Origin: JANQKX01 sp039028695
GTDB taxonomy: Bacteria; Pseudomonadota; Alphaproteobacteria; Kiloniellales; Kiloniellaceae
Direction of reading: 5' to 3'
DNA: 26,454 bases
Assembly (NCBI GenBank): GCA_039028695.1
Contig: JBCCHN010000070.1
Span: forward strand, 1 to 26,454
Positions 8,094 to 15,506 of this stretch are shown here, piece by piece. A program made the position numbers and the translations under genes. Below the pieces are notes generated by a model that saw nothing but the letters and a program-made list of their open reading frames with translations, was not told the DNA's origin and ran no database searches. Each line of letters begins with the position of its first letter. The stretch's first letter is position 1.

Positions 8094-8134
8094 GTGGGTC
8101 ACCTGAAGGTCAGGGTTTAGGTCGTTTGACCCGC
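8094..8134. promoter_or_regulatory. Possible operator: inverted repeat with phased GGTC boxes
   Basis: GTGGGTCA (8094-8101) pairs with TGACCCGC (8127-8134), allowing one G-U. Inside, GGTCA at 8097 and 8108 and GGTCG at 8120 are spaced 11 and 12 bp apart, roughly one helical turn. It lies ~140 bp upstream of the binding-protein gene. A role as a regulator site is inference. Confidence 0.35.
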
Positions 8135-8274
8135 ATTGTGGAAAGAGCATCAGCTCGATTTTTTGCCGAGCAAAAGCGGTTTTTCTAAAGGTCAGCCGCC
8201 TGTCACGAAACATACAAAAAAATAATCCAAGCACATTAACTTAAAATAATGATGTCAAAAGTGAGGAGGAAGCC

Positions 8275-9084
8275 ATGAAAAAGATGTTTGCGATGGTCGC
8301 CATATCGTTAGTTGCCGGCACCCTAAGTTTTCAAGGGACAGCTGCCGCCGAGACCCTACGTGTGGGTATGGAATGCACCTATGCGCCTTTTAATTACAGA
8401 AACGCAGATGGAGAGCTTGAAGGTTACGACGTGGACGTGGCCAAGGGCGTGGGTCGCATCATGGGGGCCGAACTAGAATTTGTCTGCCAGGAGTGGGACG
8501 GCATGATTCCCGCGCTGCTCGCCAATAAATTCGACCTCATCGTCGCGTCAATGTCGATTACCAACAAACGCCTCGAAAAGATGGATTTTTCGGCCCCGTA
8601 CCGCTTCTCGATCGGGCAGATGGTCGGTCGCAAAGATGCTGATTTGAAGCTTTTCGATGATGCCGGTGAACCGATCCCCGCGAATTTCAGCGGCGTCAAG
8701 GTTGGACTGGAACGTGCGACCACCTATTCGGACTGGTTTGAAACCATGCTTCCGGAAGCCGAGGTAGTCCTTTACGATAGTAACGAAGCCCTCTACCTGG
8801 ATCTGCAGAACGGGCGAACCGATGCCATCATGACCAATCCCATGAAGGCCTATCTGAAGTTCCTGAGTCAGGAGGAAGGCTCGGATTTTGAACTGATCGG
8901 GCCGGAATTGGACGAGGAGGAGTTTTTTGGCGTTGGCGTGGGCATCGGCCTGCGCCAAGGACAACCGGAGCTCAAAGAGCAGCTGGATGGCGCTATTAAG
9001 GAGCTGATCAATTCCGGCGAGCTGGAAAGCTATGCCATGAAGATCTTTCCCTTTAAACTTCACAAGGATGAATGGGGGCAATAG
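8275..9084 (+). CDS. Periplasmic amino-acid-binding protein of the ABC importer
   Basis: Captures the substrate in the periplasm and hands it to the permeases encoded next. The 269 residues begin with a signal peptide (1-25, cut after TAAA-type Ala). They continue as a family 3 solute-binding protein: TYAPFNYRNADGELEGYDVD (35-54), then SMSITNKRLEKMDFSAPY (92-109), where R99 is the usual carboxylate-binding Arg. Cys34 and Cys71 could form a disulfide. The closest resemblance is to binding proteins for basic or opine amino acids (ArgT, HisJ, OccT/NocT), so lysine, arginine, ornithine or an opine is plausible; the exact ligand is unknown. There is a strong GAGGAGG ribosome binding site. A hairpin between this gene and the permeases probably keeps its expression higher than theirs. 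Confidence 0.9.
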   Translation: MKKMFAMVAISLVAGTLSFQGTAAAETLRVGMECTYAPFNYRNADGELEGYDVDVAKGVGRIMGAELEFVCQEWDGMIPALLANKFDLIVASMSITNKRLEKMDFSAPYRFSIGQMVGRKDADLKLFDDAGEPIPANFSGVKVGLERATTYSDWFETMLPEAEVVLYDSNEALYLDLQNGRTDAIMTNPMKAYLKFLSQEEGSDFELIGPELDEEEFFGVGVGIGLRQGQPELKEQLDGAIKELINSGELESYAMKIFPFKLHKDEWGQ

Positions 9085-9121
9085 ATCCTTGGATCGCCCC
9101 TTATCTTGATCTGTCAGCAAT

Positions 9122-9151
9122 CGTGACGGGGCTCTTGGCAGCCTCGTCACG
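9122..9151 (+). other. Stable hairpin inside the importer operon
   Basis: CGTGACGGGG (9122-9131) pairs with CCTCGTCACG (9142-9151) over ten pairs with one G-U and a 10-nt loop. There is no immediate T-run, although pyrimidine-rich sequence with T6 follows ~20 nt later. It lies between the binding-protein and permease genes, the classic place for an mRNA-stabilising or attenuating hairpin. Confidence 0.65.
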
Positions 9152-9203
9152 ACACCGGCTTATTCCTCTCCTTTTTTCTGATTTTTTTCTGCGGGGTTAG
9201 CAG

Positions 9204-9899
9204 TTGGAAGCCCTTTCCGGATGGTGGGACGATTACTATTGGGGCTCCGTGGTGGTGCTCAAGGTCTTTGTCGCATCCCTTTTTCTCATGGTGCTTTTTG
9301 GTCTCATCGGCGCCGCGGCAAAGTTGTCCAACAGCCCGGTTGCCCAAAAACTGGCAGGGGCCTATACGGTTGTCTTCCGTGGCACGCCAGAGATCTTAGT
9401 CATACTGCTGCTCTATTTCGGCTCGGCGATCACCTTGACGGCGATCGCACAGGTTTTCGATCCAGACATAAAGTTCGTCGATATCCCACCTTTTTGGGCA
9501 GGCACCTTTGCCATCGCATTCATTGTGGGTTCCTATGCCACCGAGACTTTTCGCGGCGCCTTTATGGGCGTTAAGCCGGGCAGCATTGAGGCCGCCCGCG
9601 CCTTGGGAATGTCGAACTTTCAAACCTTCGTCTACATTCGCATCCCTGAAATGTGGCGCATCGCCCTGCCCCCCTTCGGCAATCATATGCTGTCCCTGGT
9701 CAAGGACACGGCCTTAATTTCCATTATCGGACTGAACGAGACCCTGTTTGTCGCCAAGCAAGCGATCACCGTCACCGGCAAGCCTTTTACGATGTACATC
9801 TTTGTGGGTCTGATTTATCTCGCCTTTTCCACATTTATCACCATGGCCGTCATGGCGTTGGAAGCTTTCGGGAAGAGAACCACGGAAGGTGCCCGATGA
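9204..9899 (+). CDS. Amino-acid ABC transporter permease 1 (HisQ/OccQ type)
   Basis: One of two inner-membrane subunits forming the translocation channel of the importer. It has 231 residues, about five hydrophobic segments and the RGTPEILV segment (59-66) typical of polar amino-acid permeases. The cytoplasmic EAA loop, EAARALGMSNFQTFVYIRIP (129-148), docks on the ATPase. The start appears to be TTG at 9204: an in-frame stop lies two codons upstream, no in-frame ATG is near, and a G-run (9193-9196) sits 7 nt upstream. A GTG at 9249 is possible but would cut into the first membrane segment. The stop overlaps the next start in ATGA. Confidence 0.9.
   Translation: MEALSGWWDDYYWGSVVVLKVFVASLFLMVLFGLIGAAAKLSNSPVAQKLAGAYTVVFRGTPEILVILLLYFGSAITLTAIAQVFDPDIKFVDIPPFWAGTFAIAFIVGSYATETFRGAFMGVKPGSIEAARALGMSNFQTFVYIRIPEMWRIALPPFGNHMLSLVKDTALISIIGLNETLFVAKQAITVTGKPFTMYIFVGLIYLAFSTFITMAVMALEAFGKRTTEGAR
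9884..9898 (+). repeat. Translation-start cassette, copy 1
   Basis: GGAAGGTGCCCGATG, covering the ribosome binding site and the ATG of permease 2, is identical to 10591-10605 at the ATPase start. Confidence 0.8.
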
Positions 9900-10591
9900 G
9901 CTTTGACATCAACCTGACCCTGGAGAGTATCCCGCGCATGCTTGGCGGGGTTGGCATTACCTTACAGCTGTTGGTGGTCTCGGGTCTGCTTGGATTAGGC
10001 CTAGCCATCATCTTGTTGCTCATGCGCCTGAGCAAAAAGCCTTATCTAGATTGGCCGGCGCAGGTCTATATCTACGTCATGCGGGGAACCCCTATCCTCG
10101 TTCAAATCTTTATCATCTACTACGGGTTGCCTCAGTTCGACTGGATTAGGAGCAGCGTCTTTTGGCCCATCCTGCGCGAACCGATGGGCTGCGCGATCTT
10201 GGCCTTGTCGCTCAACACGGGTGCTTATGTATCGGAAATTTTACGCGGCGGCGTCCTGGCTGTCGATCAGGGGCTAAGTGAAGCGGGCGCGGCGCTCGGC
10301 ATGTCCAAACGCCACGTCTTTATCTATGTGAAAACCCCCATCGCCATTCGAATTGCCCTTCCGGCTTACAGCAATGACGTCATCAGCTTGCAGAAATCGA
10401 CAGCCCTCGCCAGCACCATCACCATCGCCGACATGATGGGCATTGCGCGGAATATTGTCGCGGAAACCTATGCCCCCTACGAGGTATTTGTGAGCTTGGC
10501 CATTATCTACATTATCTTTTCCACCGGCATTCAAAAGGCCTTTGGCCTGATCGAATGGCGACTGGGCAGATATGAACGGCGCAACGGATAG
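9896..10591 (+). CDS. Amino-acid ABC transporter permease 2 (HisM/OccM type)
   Basis: Second channel subunit, partner of the preceding permease. It has 231 residues, about five membrane segments, MRGTPILVQIFIIYYGLPQF (62-81), and the EAA loop SEAGAALGMSKRHVFIYVKTP (128-148), where the ATPase binds. The start is the ATG at 9896, overlapping the previous stop by ATGA, with GGAAGG upstream. An in-frame extension back to 9653 is only a reading through the previous gene. It is translationally coupled, so the two permeases are made in equal amounts. It belongs with the genes at 8275, 9204 and 10603. Confidence 0.93.
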   Translation: MSFDINLTLESIPRMLGGVGITLQLLVVSGLLGLGLAIILLLMRLSKKPYLDWPAQVYIYVMRGTPILVQIFIIYYGLPQFDWIRSSVFWPILREPMGCAILALSLNTGAYVSEILRGGVLAVDQGLSEAGAALGMSKRHVFIYVKTPIAIRIALPAYSNDVISLQKSTALASTITIADMMGIARNIVAETYAPYEVFVSLAIIYIIFSTGIQKAFGLIEWRLGRYERRNG

Positions 10592-10605
10592 GAAGGTGCC
10601 CGATG
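10591..10605 (+). repeat. Translation-start cassette, copy 2
   Basis: The second identical copy of GGAAGGTGCCCGATG, at the ATPase gene start. Its first base is the last base of the preceding stop codon. Confidence 0.8.
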
Positions 10606-11352
10606 GATAGTGCTGAAATGCCGCTTATTGAAATCCAGCAGGTGGATAAGTTTTTCGGCCGCTTTCAAGCCTTGAAGCAAATCAATTTGGAAGTCCGCAA
10701 AGGGGAAAGGATTGTTGTCTGTGGTCCGTCGGGATCGGGTAAGTCCACTCTGATCCGCTGCATCAACCGACTGGAAGCTCATGACAGCGGCAGCATTGTT
10801 ATCGACGGGACCGAACTCAACGACAAGGTCGCCAACATCGACGCGGTGCGCAGCGAGGTCGGCATGGTCTTCCAAAGCTTCAACCTCTTTCCCCACATGA
10901 CGATCCTACGCAACTTGACCATCGCTCAAAGGCTGGTTCGAAAAACCCCCAAAAACGAAGCTGATAAGGTCGCCATGCATTATCTGGAGCGGGTAAAGAT
11001 CCCTGAGCAAGCGCACAAATACCCGATCCAATTGTCGGGCGGGCAGCAACAGCGCGTGGCTATCGCCCGTGCCCTTTGCATGCGGCCTAAGATTATGCTG
11101 TTCGACGAACCCACCTCCGCTCTGGATCCGGAAATGATCAACGAAGTACTCGATGTGATGGTCGACCTAGCCCGTGAAGGCATGACCATGATCTGCGTGA
11201 CCCACGAAATGGGCTTTGCCCGCTCGGTGGCCGACCGGGTGATCTTCATGGACGAAGGCGAGATCGTTGAAGCCGCGCCCCCCGCCCAATTCTTCGAAAA
11301 CCCAGAGAACGAGCGCACACGCACCTTCCTGAGCCAAATCCTGACGCATTAG
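10603..11352 (+). CDS. Amino-acid ABC transporter ATPase (HisP/GlnQ type)
   Basis: The energising subunit: binds and hydrolyses ATP on the cytoplasmic face of the permease pair. The 249 residues contain every expected element: Walker A GPSGSGKST (41-49), Q-loop Gln91, signature LSGGQQQR (144-151), Walker B IMLFDEP (164-170) and H-loop His201. The sequence belongs to the polar amino-acid ATPase subfamily (HisP, GlnQ, OccP). The ATG at 10603 has GGAAGG 7 nt upstream and lies 11 bases after permease 2. It closes the core importer operon; a YHS-domain gene follows 23 bases later on the same strand. Confidence 0.95.
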   Translation: MDSAEMPLIEIQQVDKFFGRFQALKQINLEVRKGERIVVCGPSGSGKSTLIRCINRLEAHDSGSIVIDGTELNDKVANIDAVRSEVGMVFQSFNLFPHMTILRNLTIAQRLVRKTPKNEADKVAMHYLERVKIPEQAHKYPIQLSGGQQQRVAIARALCMRPKIMLFDEPTSALDPEMINEVLDVMVDLAREGMTMICVTHEMGFARSVADRVIFMDEGEIVEAAPPAQFFENPENERTRTFLSQILTH

Positions 11353-11375
11353 GCATACGCCCTTAGATCTGGAAA

Positions 11376-11921
11376 ATGATGCCCCACCTTGCGGTGATCC
11401 TTTGCTGTTTTTTTGTGCTGCTCTCGGCCCCAAAGGTGTGGGCGCAGGAAATCCTAAACGTCACCGAAGAGGGGGTGGCCATCGACGGCTTTGATAGCGT
11501 GGCCTATTTCAAACAAGGACGCCCAATCAAGGGGCGGCCCGAGTATTCCCATACCTATAAAGACCATCTGTGGCACTTTGCGACAGCGGCCAATCGAGAT
11601 GCCTTTGCCGATGACCCGCAAGCCTACGCACCGCAGTACAACGGCTTTTGTGCGGTGGCCGTCTCCGAAGGTGCCGCCGCCGAGGTGGATTTCATCAATG
11701 GTTGGACCATTCAAAACGGCCGGCTCTTTTTTAATTGGTCTGCCGCTGTTCGGGATCGTTTTCTGCAAGACCGCGATCAACGCATTCGGGAGGCCGACCG
11801 CTGGTGGCCAGAAGTGCACAGCGACATGAAACATGGCCTACGACAGATCGCCCGCCACCGGGACTTTCCCAATTTGGGAATCTCCCATCCGCAGCAGGCA
11901 CCCAACGACGACAGTCCTTGA
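11376..11921 (+). CDS. Secreted YHS-domain protein
   Basis: A 181-residue protein with a signal peptide (1-23, ending VWAQ) and a YHS-like domain (about 35-130). The diagnostic parts are DGFDSVAYFKQGRPIKG (37-53), YSHTYKDHLWHFATAANRDAF (57-77) and YNGFCAVAVSEG (88-99), followed by WTIQNGRLFFNWSAAV (110-125). Secreted YHS proteins of this form are widespread in Proteobacteria without a firmly assigned function; metal binding through the Cys and nearby residues is often suggested. The C-terminal 40 residues are charged and hydrophilic. It begins 23 bases after the ABC ATPase and may be read with the importer, although the functional link is unclear. It ends 19 bases before the converging methyltransferase gene. 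Confidence 0.82.
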   Translation: MMPHLAVILCCFFVLLSAPKVWAQEILNVTEEGVAIDGFDSVAYFKQGRPIKGRPEYSHTYKDHLWHFATAANRDAFADDPQAYAPQYNGFCAVAVSEGAAAEVDFINGWTIQNGRLFFNWSAAVRDRFLQDRDQRIREADRWWPEVHSDMKHGLRQIARHRDFPNLGISHPQQAPNDDSP

Positions 11922-11940
11922 TGAAGGCCGCAAAGGCTCG

Positions 11941-12795
11941 CTAACTATTGCGACCTGAGAAAAAGTTCAACCGAGCGGGAACCTTCACACCCACATCTGA
12001 GTCATAGGGCCGAAAGCCCTCTTTGACCGCTTCGACGATAGCAGACAAATCCGCCTCGGTTCCCTCCAGCTCCCGCATCAGACGGGAGACAGGCCCCAAT
12101 TGGCACGCCAAATGGGCGACCTGATCAAGAGGCGCGTCCTTGACCAAAAATATCGTTTCGGGCTGACCGCCGACTTCGATAAAGCCTGCCTCTTCCAGTA
12201 TGTCGCGCACATAATCAATCTCGGCGAAGGCCATAGGACCTGGCGCCCGAGGCGGCGCAGGGCTCCCTTGGCCAAGCTGGGCAACGGCAGCATCGTGCGG
12301 CACCTTGAACCAGGGGTTATCCGCCAAGGCAGACCAGCTCGCAAAATAGAGACGACCACCCGGGCGCAGGGCCTGTCTCATGTTGGCAAAAGCTGCGACA
12401 GGATCGTCAAAAAACATGACGCCAAAGCGCGACGCAATCAGATCCAAACTTCTTCCGTCAAAGGAATGGGTCTGGGCATCGGCCTGCCGGTAGCAAAGCT
12501 GATCCATGCCGGCGGCCTGGCGGCGCTGTTCCGCCCGCTCCAACAAGGGCGCAGCAATGTCCAAACCCAGCACTTGACCGCTCGCACCCACCTGGTGGCC
12601 CAACGCCATTGTGAAAGCACCGGTACCGCAGCCCACGTCCAAAACCGATTCACCGGCGGATGGCTGCGCTTTGGCAAGGAGAGGGTGATTGAGCGACCCG
12701 AGGACCTCGTCGATCTGTTCTTGAAGAATAACCCACTTGCGACCCGCCGCCGAGTTCCAATAGTCAATCTGCTCCTCATTGGCACTCTTTACCAT
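11941..12795 (-). CDS. Class I SAM-dependent methyltransferase
   Basis: A 284-residue methyltransferase with a Rossmann fold. Motif I is VLDVGCGTGAF (51-61), followed by an acidic segment near VLGLDIAAPLLERAEQRR and a FGVMFFDDPVAAFANMRQALRPGGRL region typical of the Methyltransf_11/25 group. The N-terminus (EEQIDYWNSAAGRKWV) is a pattern seen in small-molecule methyltransferases of the UbiE/arsenite-like type. The substrate cannot be told. I chose the ATG at 12795 because GGAGA lies 7 nt upstream; in-frame starts at 12813 and 12885 are possible. It stands alone on the minus strand, divergent from the fused membrane/synthase gene and convergent with the YHS gene. Confidence 0.85.
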   Translation of the reverse strand: MVKSANEEQIDYWNSAAGRKWVILQEQIDEVLGSLNHPLLAKAQPSAGESVLDVGCGTGAFTMALGHQVGASGQVLGLDIAAPLLERAEQRRQAAGMDQLCYRQADAQTHSFDGRSLDLIASRFGVMFFDDPVAAFANMRQALRPGGRLYFASWSALADNPWFKVPHDAAVAQLGQGSPAPPRAPGPMAFAEIDYVRDILEEAGFIEVGGQPETIFLVKDAPLDQVAHLACQLGPVSRLMRELEGTEADLSAIVEAVKEGFRPYDSDVGVKVPARLNFFSGRNS

Positions 12796-12924
12796 CGCTT
12801 CGTCTCCACCCATTTCTGAACGGCCCCCAGATTGACTGCCACGCTGCTGGTTGCCCTGACAATGACCCTTGAGAAAACCGAGCACCGAGGAAGAGATTGC
12901 GCTGGAGCCTATTTAGGGGCAGGT

Positions 12925-12943
12925 TTTCCCGGTCCGACTCTCT
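12925..12943 (+). repeat. 19-nt element, copy 2, upstream of the fused synthase gene
   Basis: TTTCCCGGTCCGACTCTCT differs at one position from 3176-3194. It ends 46 bases before the start at 12990, comparable to the 39 bases of copy 1. It lies in the 194-base divergent gap between the methyltransferase and the fused gene. Confidence 0.5.
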
Positions 12944-12989
12944 TCCAAGCGATGGCGAACCATAATAGGGCCGGGCAAGAAATTCCACC

Positions 12990-14570
12990 ATGCAAGCGGA
13001 CCAGACCATGAATCGTTCCCGTACATTTATTACGGCCATTTACCTCAATGCCTTTATCATCGGCGCCGTCATTATGTCCTTTGAGATGCTGGGCAGCCGC
13101 TATCTTAATCCCTATTTCGGCAGCGGCATTTATACCTGGTCAGCCTTGATCAGCACGGTCTTGGCGGCCCTGACGATCGGTTATTTTATTGGCGGTTGGG
13201 TGGTCGATAGGTGGCCCGACATCCGTATTCTCGGCTGCTTTTTGGCGGCTGCCGCCCTTTACCTGGCGGTGGTGCCGGTTTTCGCAGCACCGGTCAGTGA
13301 AGCTATCTTTGAAGCGATCGATAATATTCCCATGGCCGCCTTGGCCGCCGCCATGGCTCTCTTGCTCCTGCCCTTGACCCTTATGGGGGTCTATTCCCCC
13401 TTTGCCATCCGACTGGTGCTGGACAGCACGGAAAAATCCGGCCGCACGGCTGGCTGGATTTACGGCATCTCCACCCTGGGCAGCATTGTGGGCACCCTGG
13501 GCACGACCTTTTACCTGATCCCCCATATCGGCACCCGCAGCATCACCTATTGGCTGGCCTGCGTGGCCCTGCTGGTGGGGCTTAGTTTCATCCTCTTGAT
13601 TCCCGCCGTAGCCGGACGGGCTTTGGCGGCCGGCTTGGCCTTGCTGCTGATCGCTTCACCCCTGGCCCCCTCTGCTCGCGCTTTTGACCCTGACGCGCTA
13701 TTGGGCCTGCCCAATGGGGATCTGGCCCAGATCGAATCCCTCTACAACAACATCTTCGTTACCAAGGAAGGCAGTAAGATTCGCATGTCCTTTAGCCGCT
13801 ATCGGCAAAAGTACACCGAGTCGGTGATCGATCTGGCCCAGCCGGAAGACCTTGTGGTGCCTTATACCCGCCAGCTGACGGTGGGTTTGGCCTATGTAAC
13901 CGATCCCAAGGAGCTTTTGATGATCGGCTTGGGTGGCGGCAGCACCAGCCGTTACCTGCTGCGCCAAGTGCCGGGCTTGCGGATCGACTCCGTGGAGTTG
14001 GATCCGGATGTGGTGGAGGCGGCCGAAACCTATTTCGGCCTAAAGGCTTCCGAGGATCTAACCGTCACCGTGGCGGACGGGCGCGTCTATCTTCTGCGCA
14101 ACAAACCCAAACGGGACATCATCGTCGTGGACGCCTTTCGCGGCGGCTATGTGCCCTTTCACCTGCTGACCCAGGAGTTTTACCGGCTGGTGCAGCGCCG
14201 CCTGAACGAGAACGGCGTGGCGGTGCTGAATGTGCAGTCAGAGACCTCGCTCTTTCCGAGTACCATGCGGACCTTGCGTTCGGTATTCGCCTTCGTGGAC
14301 GCCTACCGGGTTGGTCAGAACGTCATCATTGTGGCGGGAGACGGCGTTTCTTTCAGCGAGGGTGAGCTGCGGGCCAGAGCAAAAGAGCTGCAAGAGCGCC
14401 TGGCCCTGCCCTACCCTCTGACCGATCTCCTCAGCGTCAGAATGGATCCAGCTGTCTTTGCCCGTAAGACCGATGACCAGTCGAGCGATGACGGGGTGCT
14501 CTTGACCGACGACTTTGCCCCAGCCAACTATCTGGAGGCGGTCGAGAACAGTAACGCCAAGCGCTGGTGA
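12990..14570 (+). CDS. Membrane protein fused to a spermidine-synthase-like domain
   Basis: A 526-residue fusion. The N-terminal part (about 12-225) has six or more hydrophobic segments with the layout often annotated as fused MFS/spermidine synthase, including FEMLGSRYLNPYFGSGIYTW (31-50). The C-terminal part (about 245-510) is a polyamine-synthase-type Rossmann domain with GLGGGST (313-319), VELDP (335-339), ADGRVYL (362-368) and DAF (381-383), where true synthases have the catalytic Asp. It probably acts at the inner membrane on an aminopropyl- or methyl-type transfer, but many members lack proven activity. The start is the ATG at 12990 or that at 13008; neither has a strong ribosome binding site. 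A DMT transporter follows 29 bases later and may share the transcript. Confidence 0.85.
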   Translation: MQADQTMNRSRTFITAIYLNAFIIGAVIMSFEMLGSRYLNPYFGSGIYTWSALISTVLAALTIGYFIGGWVVDRWPDIRILGCFLAAAALYLAVVPVFAAPVSEAIFEAIDNIPMAALAAAMALLLLPLTLMGVYSPFAIRLVLDSTEKSGRTAGWIYGISTLGSIVGTLGTTFYLIPHIGTRSITYWLACVALLVGLSFILLIPAVAGRALAAGLALLLIASPLAPSARAFDPDALLGLPNGDLAQIESLYNNIFVTKEGSKIRMSFSRYRQKYTESVIDLAQPEDLVVPYTRQLTVGLAYVTDPKELLMIGLGGGSTSRYLLRQVPGLRIDSVELDPDVVEAAETYFGLKASEDLTVTVADGRVYLLRNKPKRDIIVVDAFRGGYVPFHLLTQEFYRLVQRRLNENGVAVLNVQSETSLFPSTMRTLRSVFAFVDAYRVGQNVIIVAGDGVSFSEGELRARAKELQERLALPYPLTDLLSVRMDPAVFARKTDDQSSDDGVLLTDDFAPANYLEAVENSNAKRW

Positions 14571-14599
14571 CCTTGGCTCGGCGGTAAGGCTCATACACC

Positions 14600-15493
14600 A
14601 TGACCAAGCAGCTTCCCGCCGCAAGCCCGCCCATGACCCTGTCTCACTTTTTGTTCGGGATCGCCATCGCGCTGATCTGGGGGTCCATGTTCGTGGTGGC
14701 GGCCATCGCGCTTAGGGACTTTCCCCCGGTCTTTTTTACCGCCATTCGTTTCGGCCTTTTGACTGTGATCATGGCGCCTTTTTTACGCGTGAAACGGCGC
14801 TACATTCTACCTTTGATTAAGGTTGGCCTCGTAATGGGGGTGGGCATGTACCTCACCCTTTATTTGGCTCTATTTTTGGCGGACAACACGGCCACCATCG
14901 CCTTGTTCAGCAAGCTCGAGGTGCCCTTTGCCCTGTTGCTGGGCGTGGTCATCCTGGGCGAGCGGATCGGCATTCAACGCATTGCCGGCATATCCATCGC
15001 CATGCTGGGCGCGGTCGTCATCTCTTTCGACCCGGCCGCCTTCGGTGATTTGCCGGCGCTTTTTTGGATCACAGTCTCCAGCGCCCTTTACGCCCTTTCC
15101 ATGATCATGGTGCGTCAAATTGGCGACGGCATCTCGGCCCTGACCATCACGGCCTGGGTTTCTTTGGTCTGCGCACCGGTCCTGATGGCGATCTCCCTCC
15201 TCTTTGAAAGCAATCATCTGGCTGTGCTGGAGGCCGCGTCGTGGCAAAGCTGGCTCTGCCTGCTCTATACAGTGGTGATGGGCTCCATCGTCTCCCACAG
15301 CGGCATGTATTACCTACTGCAGCGCTATCCCATCAGCGTGGTCACACCCTTTTCCCTGCTTTCTCCCGTCTTCGCGGTGATCGGCGGGCTGTGGCTGCTG
15401 GACGACCAGCTCACCCCGCCGCTCATCGCCGGCGGACTTCTGGTCCTCTTGGGGGTGGCCTGGATCTATTGGCGCCAGGCCGTTAAAGGCTGA
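14600..15493 (+). CDS. DMT superfamily (EamA) transporter
   Basis: A 297-residue inner-membrane protein with about ten hydrophobic segments in two EamA repeats (roughly 10-140 and 155-290). Repeat signs are the early IALIWGSMFVVAAIALRDFPPVFFTAIRF region (16-44), FSKLEVPFALLLGVVILGERIG (104-125), and the matching VVTPFSLLSPVFAVIGGLWLLDDQLTP (244-270). Such proteins export amino acids, nucleotides or other small metabolites; the substrate is unknown. The ATG at 14600 has AAGG about 9 nt upstream. It lies 29 bases after the fused membrane/synthase gene on the same strand, so the two may act on related small molecules. It converges with the cupin gene, 13 bases apart. Confidence 0.87.
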   Translation: MTKQLPAASPPMTLSHFLFGIAIALIWGSMFVVAAIALRDFPPVFFTAIRFGLLTVIMAPFLRVKRRYILPLIKVGLVMGVGMYLTLYLALFLADNTATIALFSKLEVPFALLLGVVILGERIGIQRIAGISIAMLGAVVISFDPAAFGDLPALFWITVSSALYALSMIMVRQIGDGISALTITAWVSLVCAPVLMAISLLFESNHLAVLEAASWQSWLCLLYTVVMGSIVSHSGMYYLLQRYPISVVTPFSLLSPVFAVIGGLWLLDDQLTPPLIAGGLLVLLGVAWIYWRQAVKG

Positions 15494-15506
15494 GAACGCA
15501 ATAAAC

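Larger units (their letters stand above)
7857..8274. promoter_or_regulatory. 418-base control region upstream of the ABC importer
   Basis: No supported gene. It holds a 12-bp direct repeat (7910-7938) and a nested repeat/inverted-repeat site (8094-8134), both listed separately. AT-rich sequence near 8215-8255 probably contains the importer promoter. GAGGAGG just before the start at 8275 is a strong ribosome binding site. An 88-codon minus-strand frame at 7968-8234 looks accidental. Confidence 0.5.

Noticed and set aside
7968..8234. 88-codon minus-strand frame in the importer control region
   Set aside because: No ribosome binding site, irregular composition, and it overlaps the repeat-rich control region; more likely chance.
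2644..9138. 15-nt identical match TGACGGGGCTCTTGG in rpsD and in the importer hairpin
   Set aside because: One such match is expected by chance in a window of this size, and the contexts (coding versus hairpin) are unrelated.
11866..11880. TTCCCAA/TTGGGAA inverted repeat at the end of the YHS gene as a terminator
   Set aside because: It lies inside the coding region, has almost no loop, and no T-run follows.
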